Assembly: GCA_026692885.1 (NCBI GenBank)
Contig: JAPLNJ010001203.1
Span: 1-13,473 of the forward strand
Origin: Planctomycetota bacterium
GTDB lineage: Bacteria; Planctomycetota; Planctomycetia; Pirellulales; Pirellulaceae
DNA: 13,473 nt
Direction: 5' to 3'
Below are positions 1 to 6,665 of the stretch, one piece after another. Numbering within the stretch: the stretch's first letter is position 1; each line of letters opens with the position of its first letter. The notes under the pieces are model-generated. The model did not search any database and was not told the DNA's origin. It worked only from the letters and a program-made list of their open reading frames with translations. The position numbers and the translations under genes are program-made.

Positions 1-320
1 GTCCAAGTTTCATGGAAATATCCCTCAGGGGCAGCGTAAAGTCCGAAGCTAGCAATGCTGTCTGTACTTTTCGGCGGACTCTACGGCGGAGTTTCCCCCG
101 GCGGAAAAAATCCCTTAGAAACCTGTGCGGCAAAATTTCGCGGCTGGACCGGCTCGCGCTGTCATGCCGCCTGTGGCGCATTACCGCGAAGCGGTTGCGT
201 CACATAGCCCAGGGTTGCCGCGCAGGCTACCCAGACGCGGCCGGGCCGCGCAAAACAGTGTCGCGAGGCAGGCCAGAGTTTGTTCCACTTCTGTTCCGCC
301 CGCAGACATGGGTCAGTCCT

Positions 321-392
321 TCAAATTTCAGTTCTTGCGGCCTCTGGGCAACGAGGGTGGAGAGTCTCGCCGCCGCAAGAACTGAAATTTGA
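321..392. repeat. Long inverted repeat (21-bp perfect arms)
   Basis: The arms 321-341 and 372-392 are exact reverse complements (tcaaatttcagttcttgcgg plus one base) around a 30-nt loop. Imperfect pairing continues about 11 nt outward (gggtcagtcct against the complement of acgacagaccc). The AT-rich arms stand out from the GC-rich surroundings. It could form a stable RNA or cruciform hairpin, or be a non-autonomous mobile repeat. No T-tract follows, so it is not a typical intrinsic terminator. Confidence 0.7.
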
Positions 393-524
393 ACGACAGA
401 CCCTGGCCGCTGTTTCCGCCCAGTTTTGCACGGCCCACCCCGTACTCCAACGGGGTTCCGTCGCGCAGGGTGCTGTCCGTGACGAAACCCCCTTGGGGTA
501 ACGGAGGCAACTCCGGCGACAAAA

Positions 525-549
525 CCCAGGGTAGCTTCGCAACCCTGGG
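525..549. terminator. Hairpin downstream of the 594-1490 gene
   Basis: cccagggt (525-532) pairs with accctggg (542-549) around a 9-nt loop. It lies about 45 nt past the stop of the minus-strand gene ending at 594, so it could end that transcript. There is no U-tract, and its sequence resembles a repeat found elsewhere in the region (203-218), so the terminator role is only an inference. Confidence 0.3.
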
Positions 550-593
550 CTATGAGACATAACGCTGTTGGCGTTGAATCCCTGCGCCAAGTG

Positions 594-1490
594 CTACTCG
601 CCTTTGGCACCGTCTGTCTTGCGGCAGTAGGCGAGTACGTCGGTGGTCTGTGTGGGTAGGTCGCCGCGAATTGACGGCTTGGCTGCCGTCGGCTTGACGG
701 TGGGCGCCGCTGACACTTCCGGCGGCTTGGCCGCTGCTTCCACTGCCTCTAAGCCAGTCGCCGGTGCCGCCGATTTCGCAGCGTCGCCACCCGCTGCCTT
801 GGCTCGCGCCGCGGCGAGGATGTCCGCAGTGCTCAGCTTAGCAGGCTGCGGCTTCTGCCCGGTCGAGTCGGTTTTGGCAGTTGCTTCCGGCTTCTCTGTT
901 GCCGCTGCAAAGTCGCGACCCGCTGTCTTGGCTCGCGCCGCGGCGAGGATGTCCGCGGTGCTCCGCTTGACGCCAGGCGGCTTGGCCGCCGCTGGTTTCG
1001 GTGCCGGCTCGGTCGCAGGACTGTCGCTGGGTGGGGACTCCGCCGGGGTTCCCGCGGCAGGAGGGATCTGCGCAGCCACCGGACCATCGGCAGGTTTGCC
1101 GGCGCGCGCGGCCGCCAGGATCTCCTGTACGGACGAGCCACCGGCGGGCTTGGCAGCCGGTTTCGGTTTCTCTTTCTGCTCGGGCGCAGCCGCTACGGGG
1201 GCCGGGGACGAGGTCTTCCCGGCGACCGGCTTTTCGGGCTTGCGCGCAGCAGCTCTCTTGTCCTCTTTGGGCGGCGGTGCGGTAACGATCTTGAGGAACT
1301 CCAGGTCGATGTCGAACCGACCCAGGTTGTTGTTCCCGTCAAACTCCACCAAAGCTCGGCCGGCCATGTTGACTGTTCTAATTTGGCCCGTCAGCCCGCG
1401 AAAACGACGGAGTTCCGGCCGCTGCTGGTCGACCACCACATACTTATCGGTGTATTGCCGTTTCAATTGTTCAATCTGTTCAAAGACCAT
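594..1490 (-). CDS. Ala/Pro/Lys-rich protein with repeated DILAAAR motifs
   Basis: This encodes 298 residues of unknown function. I chose the ATG at 1490 because ggagaag lies just upstream and the conserved-looking domain starts with MVFEQIEQLKRQY; an in-frame ATG at 1598 would add 36 unconvincing residues. Residues 1-70 form a compact domain (VVVDQQRPELRRFRGLTGQI, then LVEFDGNNNLGRFDIDLEFL) that could be a small beta-barrel. Residues 71-280 are low-complexity Ala/Pro/Lys and probably disordered. They carry three copies of a motif: SVQEILAAARA (119-130), STADILAAARA (177-187) and STADILAAARA (220-230). The C-terminus has TTDVLAYCR (282-290), which looks like a diverged fourth copy. The protein resembles a conserved planctomycete hypothetical known to me only by its appearance. 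There is no signal peptide or membrane segment, so it is probably cytoplasmic. It is divergent from the ArsR-type gene across a 181-bp gap. Confidence 0.8.
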   Translation of the reverse strand: MVFEQIEQLKRQYTDKYVVVDQQRPELRRFRGLTGQIRTVNMAGRALVEFDGNNNLGRFDIDLEFLKIVTAPPPKEDKRAAARKPEKPVAGKTSSPAPVAAAPEQKEKPKPAAKPAGGSSVQEILAAARAGKPADGPVAAQIPPAAGTPAESPPSDSPATEPAPKPAAAKPPGVKRSTADILAAARAKTAGRDFAAATEKPEATAKTDSTGQKPQPAKLSTADILAAARAKAAGGDAAKSAAPATGLEAVEAAAKPPEVSAAPTVKPTAAKPSIRGDLPTQTTDVLAYCRKTDGAKGE

Positions 1491-1638
1491 CGGATCAGCT
1501 TCTCCACAGGACTCGCTCGTTGCCGCCCCGGACCGTCCGCCAGAACCGTGCAACTTGGCGCAGGTATCAATCTTCTCCCTCCCACCACGGAAAATCAAGG
1601 GCGTGACACCCGGACTATTCCCCGCCGGGCCGGAAGGT

Positions 1639-1662
1639 TACAATCATTCACACAAAGAGGAG
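1639..1662 (+). promoter_or_regulatory. Candidate -10 box and ribosome binding site of the ArsR-type gene
   Basis: TACAAT at 1639-1644 is a good -10 match, preceded by a poor -35 (tattcc, 1616-1621, 17-bp spacer). gaggag at 1657-1662 is a clear Shine-Dalgarno sequence 9 nt before the ATG at 1672, which decides that start over the open frame extending upstream. The leader would be about 20 nt. Promoter assignment is by eye. Confidence 0.4.
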
Positions 1663-1671
1663 AAGACATTG

Positions 1672-2139
1672 ATGACAAGTGTTCTGACTGAGCAGGCCCT
1701 GGAGACCCCAGAACCTCCCGCGATTCTGCCACCCGCCCCGGACAAGACGGCCGCGAACGGCCTGGCGCTCATTCCTGGGGAGCCGTCGCTCATTCCTGGG
1801 GATGTAGCCAAGAGCCTTGTCGAGCTGTTCAAGCTGTTGGCCGACGAAACACGCGTCCGGATCCTGTCGCTCCTGCAGCAGCAACAGGAACTTAATGTTC
1901 GCACCTTGTGCAGCTTGCTGGGCCAAAGCCAGCCTGCCGTCAGCCACCATCTGGCTTTAATGCGGGGGGCCGGGTTGATTGCGATGCGCCGCGAGGGCAA
2001 ACACAATTTCTACCGCATCCTGCCGCGGCGGTTCGAGGAAGTACTGGGGCTGATTTTCGAGCTCTCGGTCAGTGGCCCGAATCAAATCCAATTTCAGGAC
2101 TACGTGCTGACGTACTCCAGGATGACACACAACCTCTAA
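1672..2139 (+). CDS. ArsR-family winged-helix transcriptional regulator
   Basis: The 155-residue product has a disordered Pro-rich N-terminus (1-44), then an ArsR/SmtB-type winged helix (46-118). The fold is seen in VELFKLLADETRVRILSLL, the recognition helix QSQPAVSHHLALMRGAGL (85-102) and the wing MRREGKHNFYRIL. The usual metal-sensing ELCVCDL motif is absent: the equivalent stretch reads LNVRTLCSLLG with a single Cys (80). The signal is therefore unknown and need not be a metal. The frame is open far upstream, but gaggag before the ATG at 1672 fixes the start; the upstream part is antisense to the neighbouring gene. In the N-terminal part a 16-nt segment is repeated at a 21-bp period (1766 and 1787), giving LIPGEPSLIPGD. 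Targets are unknown; autoregulation or control of the divergent gene are possibilities. Confidence 0.88.
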   Translation: MTSVLTEQALETPEPPAILPPAPDKTAANGLALIPGEPSLIPGDVAKSLVELFKLLADETRVRILSLLQQQQELNVRTLCSLLGQSQPAVSHHLALMRGAGLIAMRREGKHNFYRILPRRFEEVLGLIFELSVSGPNQIQFQDYVLTYSRMTHNL

Positions 2140-2200
2140 GGCCGTAGGGCGTCCGTCTCTCGCGCTCCGGTCGCACGTAACCTGGCGGGTTGGTTGGACC

Positions 2201-2257
2201 GCAATCCGGATGCGTGAGGGGGGCAGGTGCGGATCCCCTCGCACGCATCCGGATTGC
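2201..2257. terminator. Strong hairpin after the ArsR-type gene
   Basis: gcaatccggatgcgtg (2201-2216) is the exact reverse complement of 2242-2257. Pairing continues inward (ggggg against ccccc, about 2218-2240) after one mismatch, giving a stem of roughly 23 bp. It starts 61 nt beyond the stop at 2139. No T-tract follows, so it may act as a structural or Rho-assisted terminator, or be a mobile palindromic repeat. Confidence 0.5.
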
Positions 2258-2344
2258 GTCTAAACGATTTCAACTCGCTACTCTGACCCGCGACGCGGAG
2301 CGTCGAAAACACGGGTTCCCACGCAGAGAGGCGATGGAAAAATC

Positions 2345-2429
2345 GTAGGGTGGGCCAAGTACTCGCGGCCCACCGTCGCAAGCAAGGCCGTTTCCTGGCA
2401 ATTGGTGGGCCGCGAGTACTTGGCCCTAC
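2345..2429. repeat. Inverted repeat, GTAGGG...CCCACC type
   Basis: The left arm is 2345-2374 and the right arm 2404-2429. The right arm reversed matches the left (gtaggg..ccaagtactcgcggcccacc) apart from a 4-nt insertion in the left arm. A 29-nt loop separates them. Repeats beginning GTAGGGTGGGC and ending GCCCACC are, from general knowledge, widespread in planctomycetes and some other bacteria, so this is probably a dispersed REP/MITE-like element. Confidence 0.65.
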
Positions 2430-2532
2430 CGCAAATCGTGTTCGCACATTTCTTCACAGCCGCAGAGCGTGGGAACTTAGATTGCAGAGACTTTCGTACA
2501 GCATCGCCACGGAGGCGCGAGACACTCAACGA

Positions 2533-2598
2533 CAAGGGCGACCTCTTGACCGAGCCCAGACCTACCGGCCTTGGTCTCGGCTAAGAACGTCGCCCTTG
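2533..2598. repeat. Compound stem-loop downstream of HU
   Basis: caagggcgac (2533-2542) is the exact complement of gtcgcccttg (2589-2598). Inside it, ccgag/ctcgg and agacc/ggtct can form further stems. It lies 82 nt beyond the HU stop on the minus strand and could act as its terminator or a 3'-stabilising structure. Confidence 0.45.
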
Positions 2599-2616
2599 GA
2601 ACAAAACGCATCCACC

Positions 2617-2690
2617 TCGGAGTCTTACAGCACCCTCGGAATCTTACAGCACCCCGGAGTCTTACAGCACCCCGGAGTCTTACAGCACGA
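2617..2690. repeat. 18-bp tandem repeat, four units, overlapping the HU stop codon
   Basis: Four units of the type ccggagtcttacagcacc run head to tail. The first is 19 nt and the second has one substitution (ggaatc). Read on the minus strand the unit is ggtgctgtaagactccgg. The innermost copy contains the real HU stop codon (Val-Leu-stop), so the array looks like serial duplication of the gene's 3' end. Each copy keeps a TAA. Confidence 0.85.
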
Positions 2691-3006
2691 GGTCCTTCAA
2701 CTGCTTCAGCGGTCGAACTTTGACCACGTGGCGCGCGGGCTTCGGTTCCGCCCAAATCATTTCGCCGTCCGATGGTCGGCGAACCTGCCGCTTCTTGGTC
2801 GCTTCCTTATAGACCCGCACGACCTTCATCAACCCCAGCAGGTTGAATTGGCCGGGGCCTTTCTTGGAAACCGCGTCTCCAATTTGCTTGGCGAAGGCAT
2901 CTAGAACTTCAGACACCTGTTTTTTCGTCAGGCTGGTAGCGGCCGCAATGTTGGTGTAGATTTCTGACTTGGTCGGCGCCTTTGCTCCAGGTTTCTTTTC
3001 TGGCAT
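2680..3006 (-). CDS. HU/IHF-family DNA-binding protein
   Basis: This encodes 108 residues, slightly longer than the usual ~90 for HU because of a Lys/Pro-rich N-terminal extension (MPEKKPGAKAP). The HU fold follows: TKSEIYTNIAAATSLTKKQV corresponds to the helical N-terminal half, and VSEVLDAFAKQIGDAVSKKG to helix 2. GQFNLLGLMKVVRVYKE is the beta region, and QVRRPSDGEMIWAEPKPARH corresponds to the DNA-inserting arm, where canonical HU has GRNPQTGE. Lys-Leu-Lys-Asp near the end matches HU's C-terminal helix. The arm retains the key Pro (RRP instead of RNP). A strong aaggaggg lies 9 nt before the ATG. It should bind and bend DNA as a dimer in nucleoid organisation, but the diverged arm (GLM in place of GFG) means specificity may differ. 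It stands alone, 157 bp from lysC. Confidence 0.88.
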   Translation of the reverse strand: MPEKKPGAKAPTKSEIYTNIAAATSLTKKQVSEVLDAFAKQIGDAVSKKGPGQFNLLGLMKVVRVYKEATKKRQVRRPSDGEMIWAEPKPARHVVKVRPLKQLKDLVL

Positions 3007-3080
3007 GTGATGGAGCCCTCCTTGTTAACGTGACAACCGTGGGAAATGAGTTACGTCGATCCGCCGTGCGGATGAGAGAG

Positions 3081-3108
3081 ATTAGATACGCTGAGATCAG
3101 AATTGCAA
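3081..3108 (-). promoter_or_regulatory. Weak candidate promoter for HU
   Basis: On the minus strand TTGCAA (3103-3108) and TCTAAT (3081-3086) are separated by 16 bp, which would give a leader of roughly 65-70 nt before the HU start. Both boxes are partial matches and the assignment is tentative. Confidence 0.22.
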
Positions 3109-3163
3109 GTCGAAGATCGCAAGAAAACGCGGAAAAAGTGGTATTTCTTGCCATTTTCGGCGA

Positions 3164-4957
3164 TCATTGCAACGCATCGGCGAAGGCGGCTTTCAGACTC
3201 TGTAGCCCCTTTTTGCCTTCGCTGCCGTTGACCACGACATTCACCCGGACCTCGCTGGTATTCATCATGGCCACGTTGACGCCCGCCTCGGCCAGGGCGC
3301 GGAACATGCGGATGGCTACCCCGGTGTGGCTGCGGAGTCCGACGCCGCTGACGGACAGTTTGGCAATCTGCGGGCAACTGCTGACGCCCTTGCAAGCGAA
3401 CTCCTGAGCCAGACGTTTGGCCACCGCGATGCTCTCGTCCACTTTGGTGCGGGGCACCGTGAAGCTGAGGCTGGGGCAACCCGCTTGGCTGTCGTAGCCT
3501 TGCACGATCATGTCGACGACGATCCCCGCCGCGGCGACTTCCCGGAAGATCTTGGCGGCCACGCCCGGCCGATCCGGTACGCCGCTGATGGTGACACGGG
3601 CCTGCGTGGCGTCCAAGGCGATGTCGTCGATGGTCAGTTTCTCCATGTCGACGTCGCGCAAGCGGCTGACCACGTCCGCCGCGTCCGCGAGCGAATTGAC
3701 AGGCATTCGAGCGGGAGGCGAGGCGATCGCTGCCTTGATCGGCGGCGCCTGCTCCAGGGCAAACGCTTTGTGGACGGCCCGCAGGGCAGGTACAGCTGCC
3801 TCGCGTTCGACCACGGCGGAGATCTTGATCTCGCTGGTGCTGAGCATCTGGATATTGATGCCTGCCTGAGCCAAGGCCGCAAACATGCGCTCGGCGACGC
3901 CTGTTTGCCGGGCCATGCCGAGTCCCACCACCGAGACCTTCGAGACGTTCAGGTCGTGAGTCACCTCGCCCGCACCCAGGGCTGCGGCGGCCTCCCGCAT
4001 GGCTTCCAAGGTGACGTCGAGCTCCTTTCGCGGAACCGTGAAGGAGATGTCGGCCAGGCCTTCCTCGCCGACATTCTGCACGATCATGTCCACGGTGATA
4101 TTGCGGTTTGCCACGCCCGAGAAGATCTTGTAGCTGACCCCCGGTTGGTCCGGCACGCCCAGGATTGACACGCGGGCTTCATCCCGGGTCACGGCCGCGC
4201 CGCAGACGGGGACCTCGGTCGATTCCGGCTCGGCCACGATCAGCGAGCCAGGCGAGTCGCTGAAACTGCTGCGCACATGGACCGGCACGGAGAACTTCTT
4301 GGCGAATTCGATCGATCGGTTATGCATCACGCCCGCCCCCAGGCTGGCCAATTCCAGCATCTCGTCGTAGCTGATGCGATCCACGTGGCGGGCTTCCGGC
4401 AAGATGCGCGGGTCGGTCGTGTAGACGCCGTCCACATCGGTGTAGATCTCGCACGCGTCGGCACGCAGCACGGCCGCCAACGCCACGGCCGTGGTGTCAC
4501 TGCCGCCACGGCCCAGCGTGGTGATGTCCAGGTTCTCATCGATGCCTTGGAAGCCGGCGGCAATGACGATGTGGCCCTCGTCCAGCAACCGCCGCATGCG
4601 ATCTGTGGAGATGGACTTGATGCGGGCTTTCGTGTGAATATTGTCGGTCATGATCCCGATCTGGGCGCCGGTCAGACTGACTGCCTTATGCCCCAGCGCA
4701 TGGATGGCCATCGCCATCAAAGCCACGCTGACCTGCTCTCCGGTGGACAACAGCATGTCCATTTCTCGCGCCGACGGGCGCTCGCTGATCTCATTGGCCA
4801 GATCGATCAGCAGGTCCGTGTTCTGGCCCATCGCACTGACCACCATCACAACTCGGTTACCCTGCTGCTGAGCCCGAATTGCCTTGCGCGCCGCAGCCAG
4901 GATTTTCTGGCTGTCGGCCACACTGCTACCGCCAAACTTCTGCACAATCAGAGGCAT
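3164..4957 (-). CDS. lysC: Aspartate kinase with four ACT domains
   Basis: Aspartokinase phosphorylates L-aspartate with ATP, the first step to lysine, threonine and methionine. The product is 597 residues, longer than the common ~400-450. The kinase domain (1-255) shows KFGGSS (7-12), the STGEQVS block (71-77) and TLGRGGSDTTA (147-157) followed by YTDVDGVYTTDPR (172-184). Two pairs of ACT domains follow: about 262-335 and 338-403, then a duplicated pair at about 453-525 and 532-597. Repeats of GVPD.PGV and TGVA/E..MFRALA/AALAQAG mark them. Four-ACT aspartokinases are known in cyanobacteria and occur in planctomycetes. Feedback inhibition by lysine and/or threonine is expected, but the effector cannot be read from sequence. 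I chose the ATG at 4957 because MPLIVQKFGG is the family's usual N-terminus; the frame is open further upstream. It begins 17 bp after the ApgM-family stop, so the two are probably co-transcribed. Confidence 0.95.
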   Translation of the reverse strand: MPLIVQKFGGSSVADSQKILAAARKAIRAQQQGNRVVMVVSAMGQNTDLLIDLANEISERPSAREMDMLLSTGEQVSVALMAMAIHALGHKAVSLTGAQIGIMTDNIHTKARIKSISTDRMRRLLDEGHIVIAAGFQGIDENLDITTLGRGGSDTTAVALAAVLRADACEIYTDVDGVYTTDPRILPEARHVDRISYDEMLELASLGAGVMHNRSIEFAKKFSVPVHVRSSFSDSPGSLIVAEPESTEVPVCGAAVTRDEARVSILGVPDQPGVSYKIFSGVANRNITVDMIVQNVGEEGLADISFTVPRKELDVTLEAMREAAAALGAGEVTHDLNVSKVSVVGLGMARQTGVAERMFAALAQAGINIQMLSTSEIKISAVVEREAAVPALRAVHKAFALEQAPPIKAAIASPPARMPVNSLADAADVVSRLRDVDMEKLTIDDIALDATQARVTISGVPDRPGVAAKIFREVAAAGIVVDMIVQGYDSQAGCPSLSFTVPRTKVDESIAVAKRLAQEFACKGVSSCPQIAKLSVSGVGLRSHTGVAIRMFRALAEAGVNVAMMNTSEVRVNVVVNGSEGKKGLQSLKAAFADALQ

Positions 4958-4974
4958 GATATTCTTCTCACTCG

Positions 4975-6177
4975 CTAGGACAAAAAGGCTTGCATCAACT
5001 TCCAACCTTCCGCGAAGACCAGGTCCGATTTCCCGGCAGTGACTTCGTCGTACGTCGCGGCCCCATCCGCTACGATCCCCGTGCCCGCCATGATAAACGG
5101 CACGGATCCGTGGCTGTGGGTCTTCAGGCGGATCGGCGTGGGATGATCGGGCGACACGAGGATCCGGTGCTCGCCCTGATACCGCAAGGCACTCCACAGC
5201 GGGGCGACGATATTCCGGTCGATTTCCTCCAAGGCTCTAATCTTGGCCGCCAGGTCTCCTTCGTGGGACGCTTCATCCGTGGCCTCAATGTGGACGCAGA
5301 CGATATCGGTGTCTTTGAGCGAACGGATCGCACACAGGCCCTTGGACACGTAGTTGGTGTCGGTGTAGCCGGTTGCTCCGGGGGCCTCCACCCGCTGCCA
5401 ACCGAGCAAGCTGGCCAAACCTCGCAGCAGATCGACGGCGGTGATCATCGTGCCCGACTTGCCATAGACTTCCCGAAATGGCTTCAACGCCGGTCGCCGA
5501 CCCAGACCCCATAGCCAGATATTGGTGGCGGGCCGTTGGCCGGCTTTGCGCCGGGCCACATTCACCGGATGATCCGCGAAGACAGCCAGACTCCGACTCA
5601 TCAGTTCGTCTAATACATCGCTGCCGGCACCGCGTGGATAGTCGTCCACCACCGTTTTGTCAGTCAGATCGTGCGGCGGCGTCGCGCGGGTTTCAGAATT
5701 GAAAGGCGCCGCCCGCCCCGCACCGCGATAGATCAGCAGGTTACGGTAGCTGACGCCCGGCACGAATTCGATCGGCAATTCCCCGGCAAGTTCTTCTTGG
5801 GCCGACTTGAGCAACGCCGCCGCTTCCTGCGAGGAAATGTGGCCCGCCGTGAAATCCTGCATGACCTGGTCTTCGATGGTCACCAAATTGCAGCGGACCG
5901 CCCAGTCGTCCGGGCCGAGGGCGAGACCCTGGGCGGCGGCTTCCAACGTAGCCCGCCCCGTGTAATTGACCGTCGGATCGTAGCCCAACAAACTCATGTT
6001 AGCAACGTCCGAACCGGCCGGCAGGTGCAACGGGGTGTTGTTGGCCAGGCCCACCACTCCCAGTTTGGCGATCTCGTCCATCGCCGGCGTATGGGCGGCT
6101 TGCAGCGGGGTCAGGCCACCCAACGAGACCTGTGGCTCGTCAGCACAGCCGTCGGGAATAATGAGCACGTATTTCAT
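4975..6177 (-). CDS. apgM: ApgM-family phosphomutase / proposed homoserine kinase
   Basis: The 400-residue product belongs to the alkaline-phosphatase superfamily branch that contains archaeal-type cofactor-independent phosphoglycerate mutase (ApgM). It shows IIPDGCADEP (6-15), the nucleophile region AGSDVANMSLLGYDP (54-68, probable active Ser 56), HIEATDEASHEGD (296-308) and SPDHPTPI...THSHGSVPF (342-361). The last two supply the expected Asp/His metal ligands. Length is typical. A bacterial subgroup of this family was proposed to be an alternative homoserine kinase (threonine biosynthesis) in genomes lacking classical ThrB. Its placement immediately before aspartate kinase supports that reading here, but motif content alone cannot separate the two activities. 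The ATG at 6177 starts the conserved MKYVLIIPDG; no clear Shine-Dalgarno sequence precedes it. Confidence 0.9.
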   Translation of the reverse strand: MKYVLIIPDGCADEPQVSLGGLTPLQAAHTPAMDEIAKLGVVGLANNTPLHLPAGSDVANMSLLGYDPTVNYTGRATLEAAAQGLALGPDDWAVRCNLVTIEDQVMQDFTAGHISSQEAAALLKSAQEELAGELPIEFVPGVSYRNLLIYRGAGRAAPFNSETRATPPHDLTDKTVVDDYPRGAGSDVLDELMSRSLAVFADHPVNVARRKAGQRPATNIWLWGLGRRPALKPFREVYGKSGTMITAVDLLRGLASLLGWQRVEAPGATGYTDTNYVSKGLCAIRSLKDTDIVCVHIEATDEASHEGDLAAKIRALEEIDRNIVAPLWSALRYQGEHRILVSPDHPTPIRLKTHSHGSVPFIMAGTGIVADGAATYDEVTAGKSDLVFAEGWKLMQAFLS

Positions 6178-6339
6178 GGGATTTTCAGGGACGGCACAGC
6201 CTCACCACGTGACCACGGGTAGTGTGAGCCACGCCACAAGCCGTACAGTGTGATCGAAAAGCCGGAAAGCGTCCAGACGGGATACGGCGAGGTGGGGCGT
6301 AGGAGCCGGTTTGTAGAAGACCGGTACGCGCACGAGAAA

Positions 6340-6571
6340 AATCGTAGCCGAATTCGTGAGAATTCGGGCCGCTAGCACCAAACGGTTTTCCGGGTTGTCG
6401 GTGTCAAGAATGGGGTTTTACGGTTTCGCATAGACGGACCGCCGGCTGACCCCTTGTCTCGCGCCTTGTCCCTGCTGAACCGTTAAGTCCCATTCTTAAC
6501 GCGCAAGGGCCAAAATAACGTTTGGTGCTAGTTCGCGAAACGTCGGAAGTCTCACGATTTCTGCTACGAAT
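6340..6571. repeat. Large imperfect palindromic element
   Basis: The left arm (6340-6424) and right arm (about 6481-6571) are diverged inverted copies of each other. Matching landmarks in order are cgtag, tcgtgag, ctagcaccaaacg (exact: 6372-6384 and 6519-6531), aagaatggg and ttaacgg/tttacgg. A loop of about 56 nt separates them. Within the left arm, ccgaattc/gaattcgg (6348-6367) makes its own hairpin with a gtga loop. There is no coding capacity. It may be a MITE-like element or two repeats inserted head to head. Confidence 0.6.
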
Positions 6572-6576
6572 CCGTT

Positions 6577-6665
6577 CCTGCGCCCGGACTCGCGGGGGAA
6601 GGCCGCAGAACTGGACGGCTTCGGAGAGCCGTCTTACCCTGCGCCCGGACTCGCGGGGGAAGGCC
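6577..6665. repeat. 28-bp direct repeat flanking a hairpin
   Basis: Two identical 28-nt copies (6577-6604 and 6638-6665, starting cctgcgcccggactcgcggg) lie 61 nt apart. Between them gacggct/agccgtc (6614-6633) forms a 7-bp stem. Only two copies are present, so it is not a CRISPR array. The second copy ends 141 bp before the start of the dehydrogenase gene. Confidence 0.8.

Larger units (their letters stand above)
1..593. repeat. Gene-free, repeat-rich intergenic region
   Basis: I see no convincing gene here; the open frames on both strands have shuffled, Arg/Pro-rich composition and start inside repeats. The region holds several inverted repeats. A 16-nt segment (catagcccagggttgc, 203-218) recurs as its exact reverse complement at 539-554. 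A perfect 21-bp inverted repeat lies at 321-341/372-392. A short hairpin lies at 525-549. Similar CCCAGGGT..ACCCTGGG and related motifs are, from memory, common intergenic repeats in planctomycetes. Confidence 0.6.
2140..2679. repeat. Gene-free region with several hairpins and a tandem repeat
   Basis: There is no credible gene between the ArsR-type stop and the HU stop. The region holds a 16-bp-arm hairpin (2201-2257), a 6-bp hairpin cgacgc/gcgtcg (2291-2305), a GTAGGG...CCCACC inverted repeat (2345-2429), a compound stem-loop (2533-2598) and an 18-bp tandem repeat (from 2617). Short frames in this stretch are translations of these repeats. Confidence 0.65.

Noticed and set aside
12..610. Several overlapping open frames in the first 600 bp
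   Set aside because: Composition is repeat-derived, the frames cross inverted repeats and lack ribosome binding sites or motifs.
643..1671. Upstream extension of the ArsR-type gene
   Set aside because: The extension is antisense to the repeat protein at 594-1490, and a good ribosome binding site marks the start at 1672.
1672..2139. Metal-sensing ArsR/SmtB repressor
   Set aside because: The helix that normally carries the Cys-Val-Cys metal site has only one Cys, and no metal-resistance gene is adjacent.
2617..2690. CRISPR array
   Set aside because: The 18-bp units abut with no spacers, and no cas gene is in the window.
3326..4978. Plus-strand open frames over lysC (280 and 233 codons)
   Set aside because: Antisense shadows of a clear aspartokinase, with no recognisable motif or ribosome binding site.
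4958..5197. 80-residue N-terminal extension of aspartate kinase
   Set aside because: It overlaps the 3' end of the ApgM-family gene; the family's N-terminus is MPLIVQKFGG at 4957.
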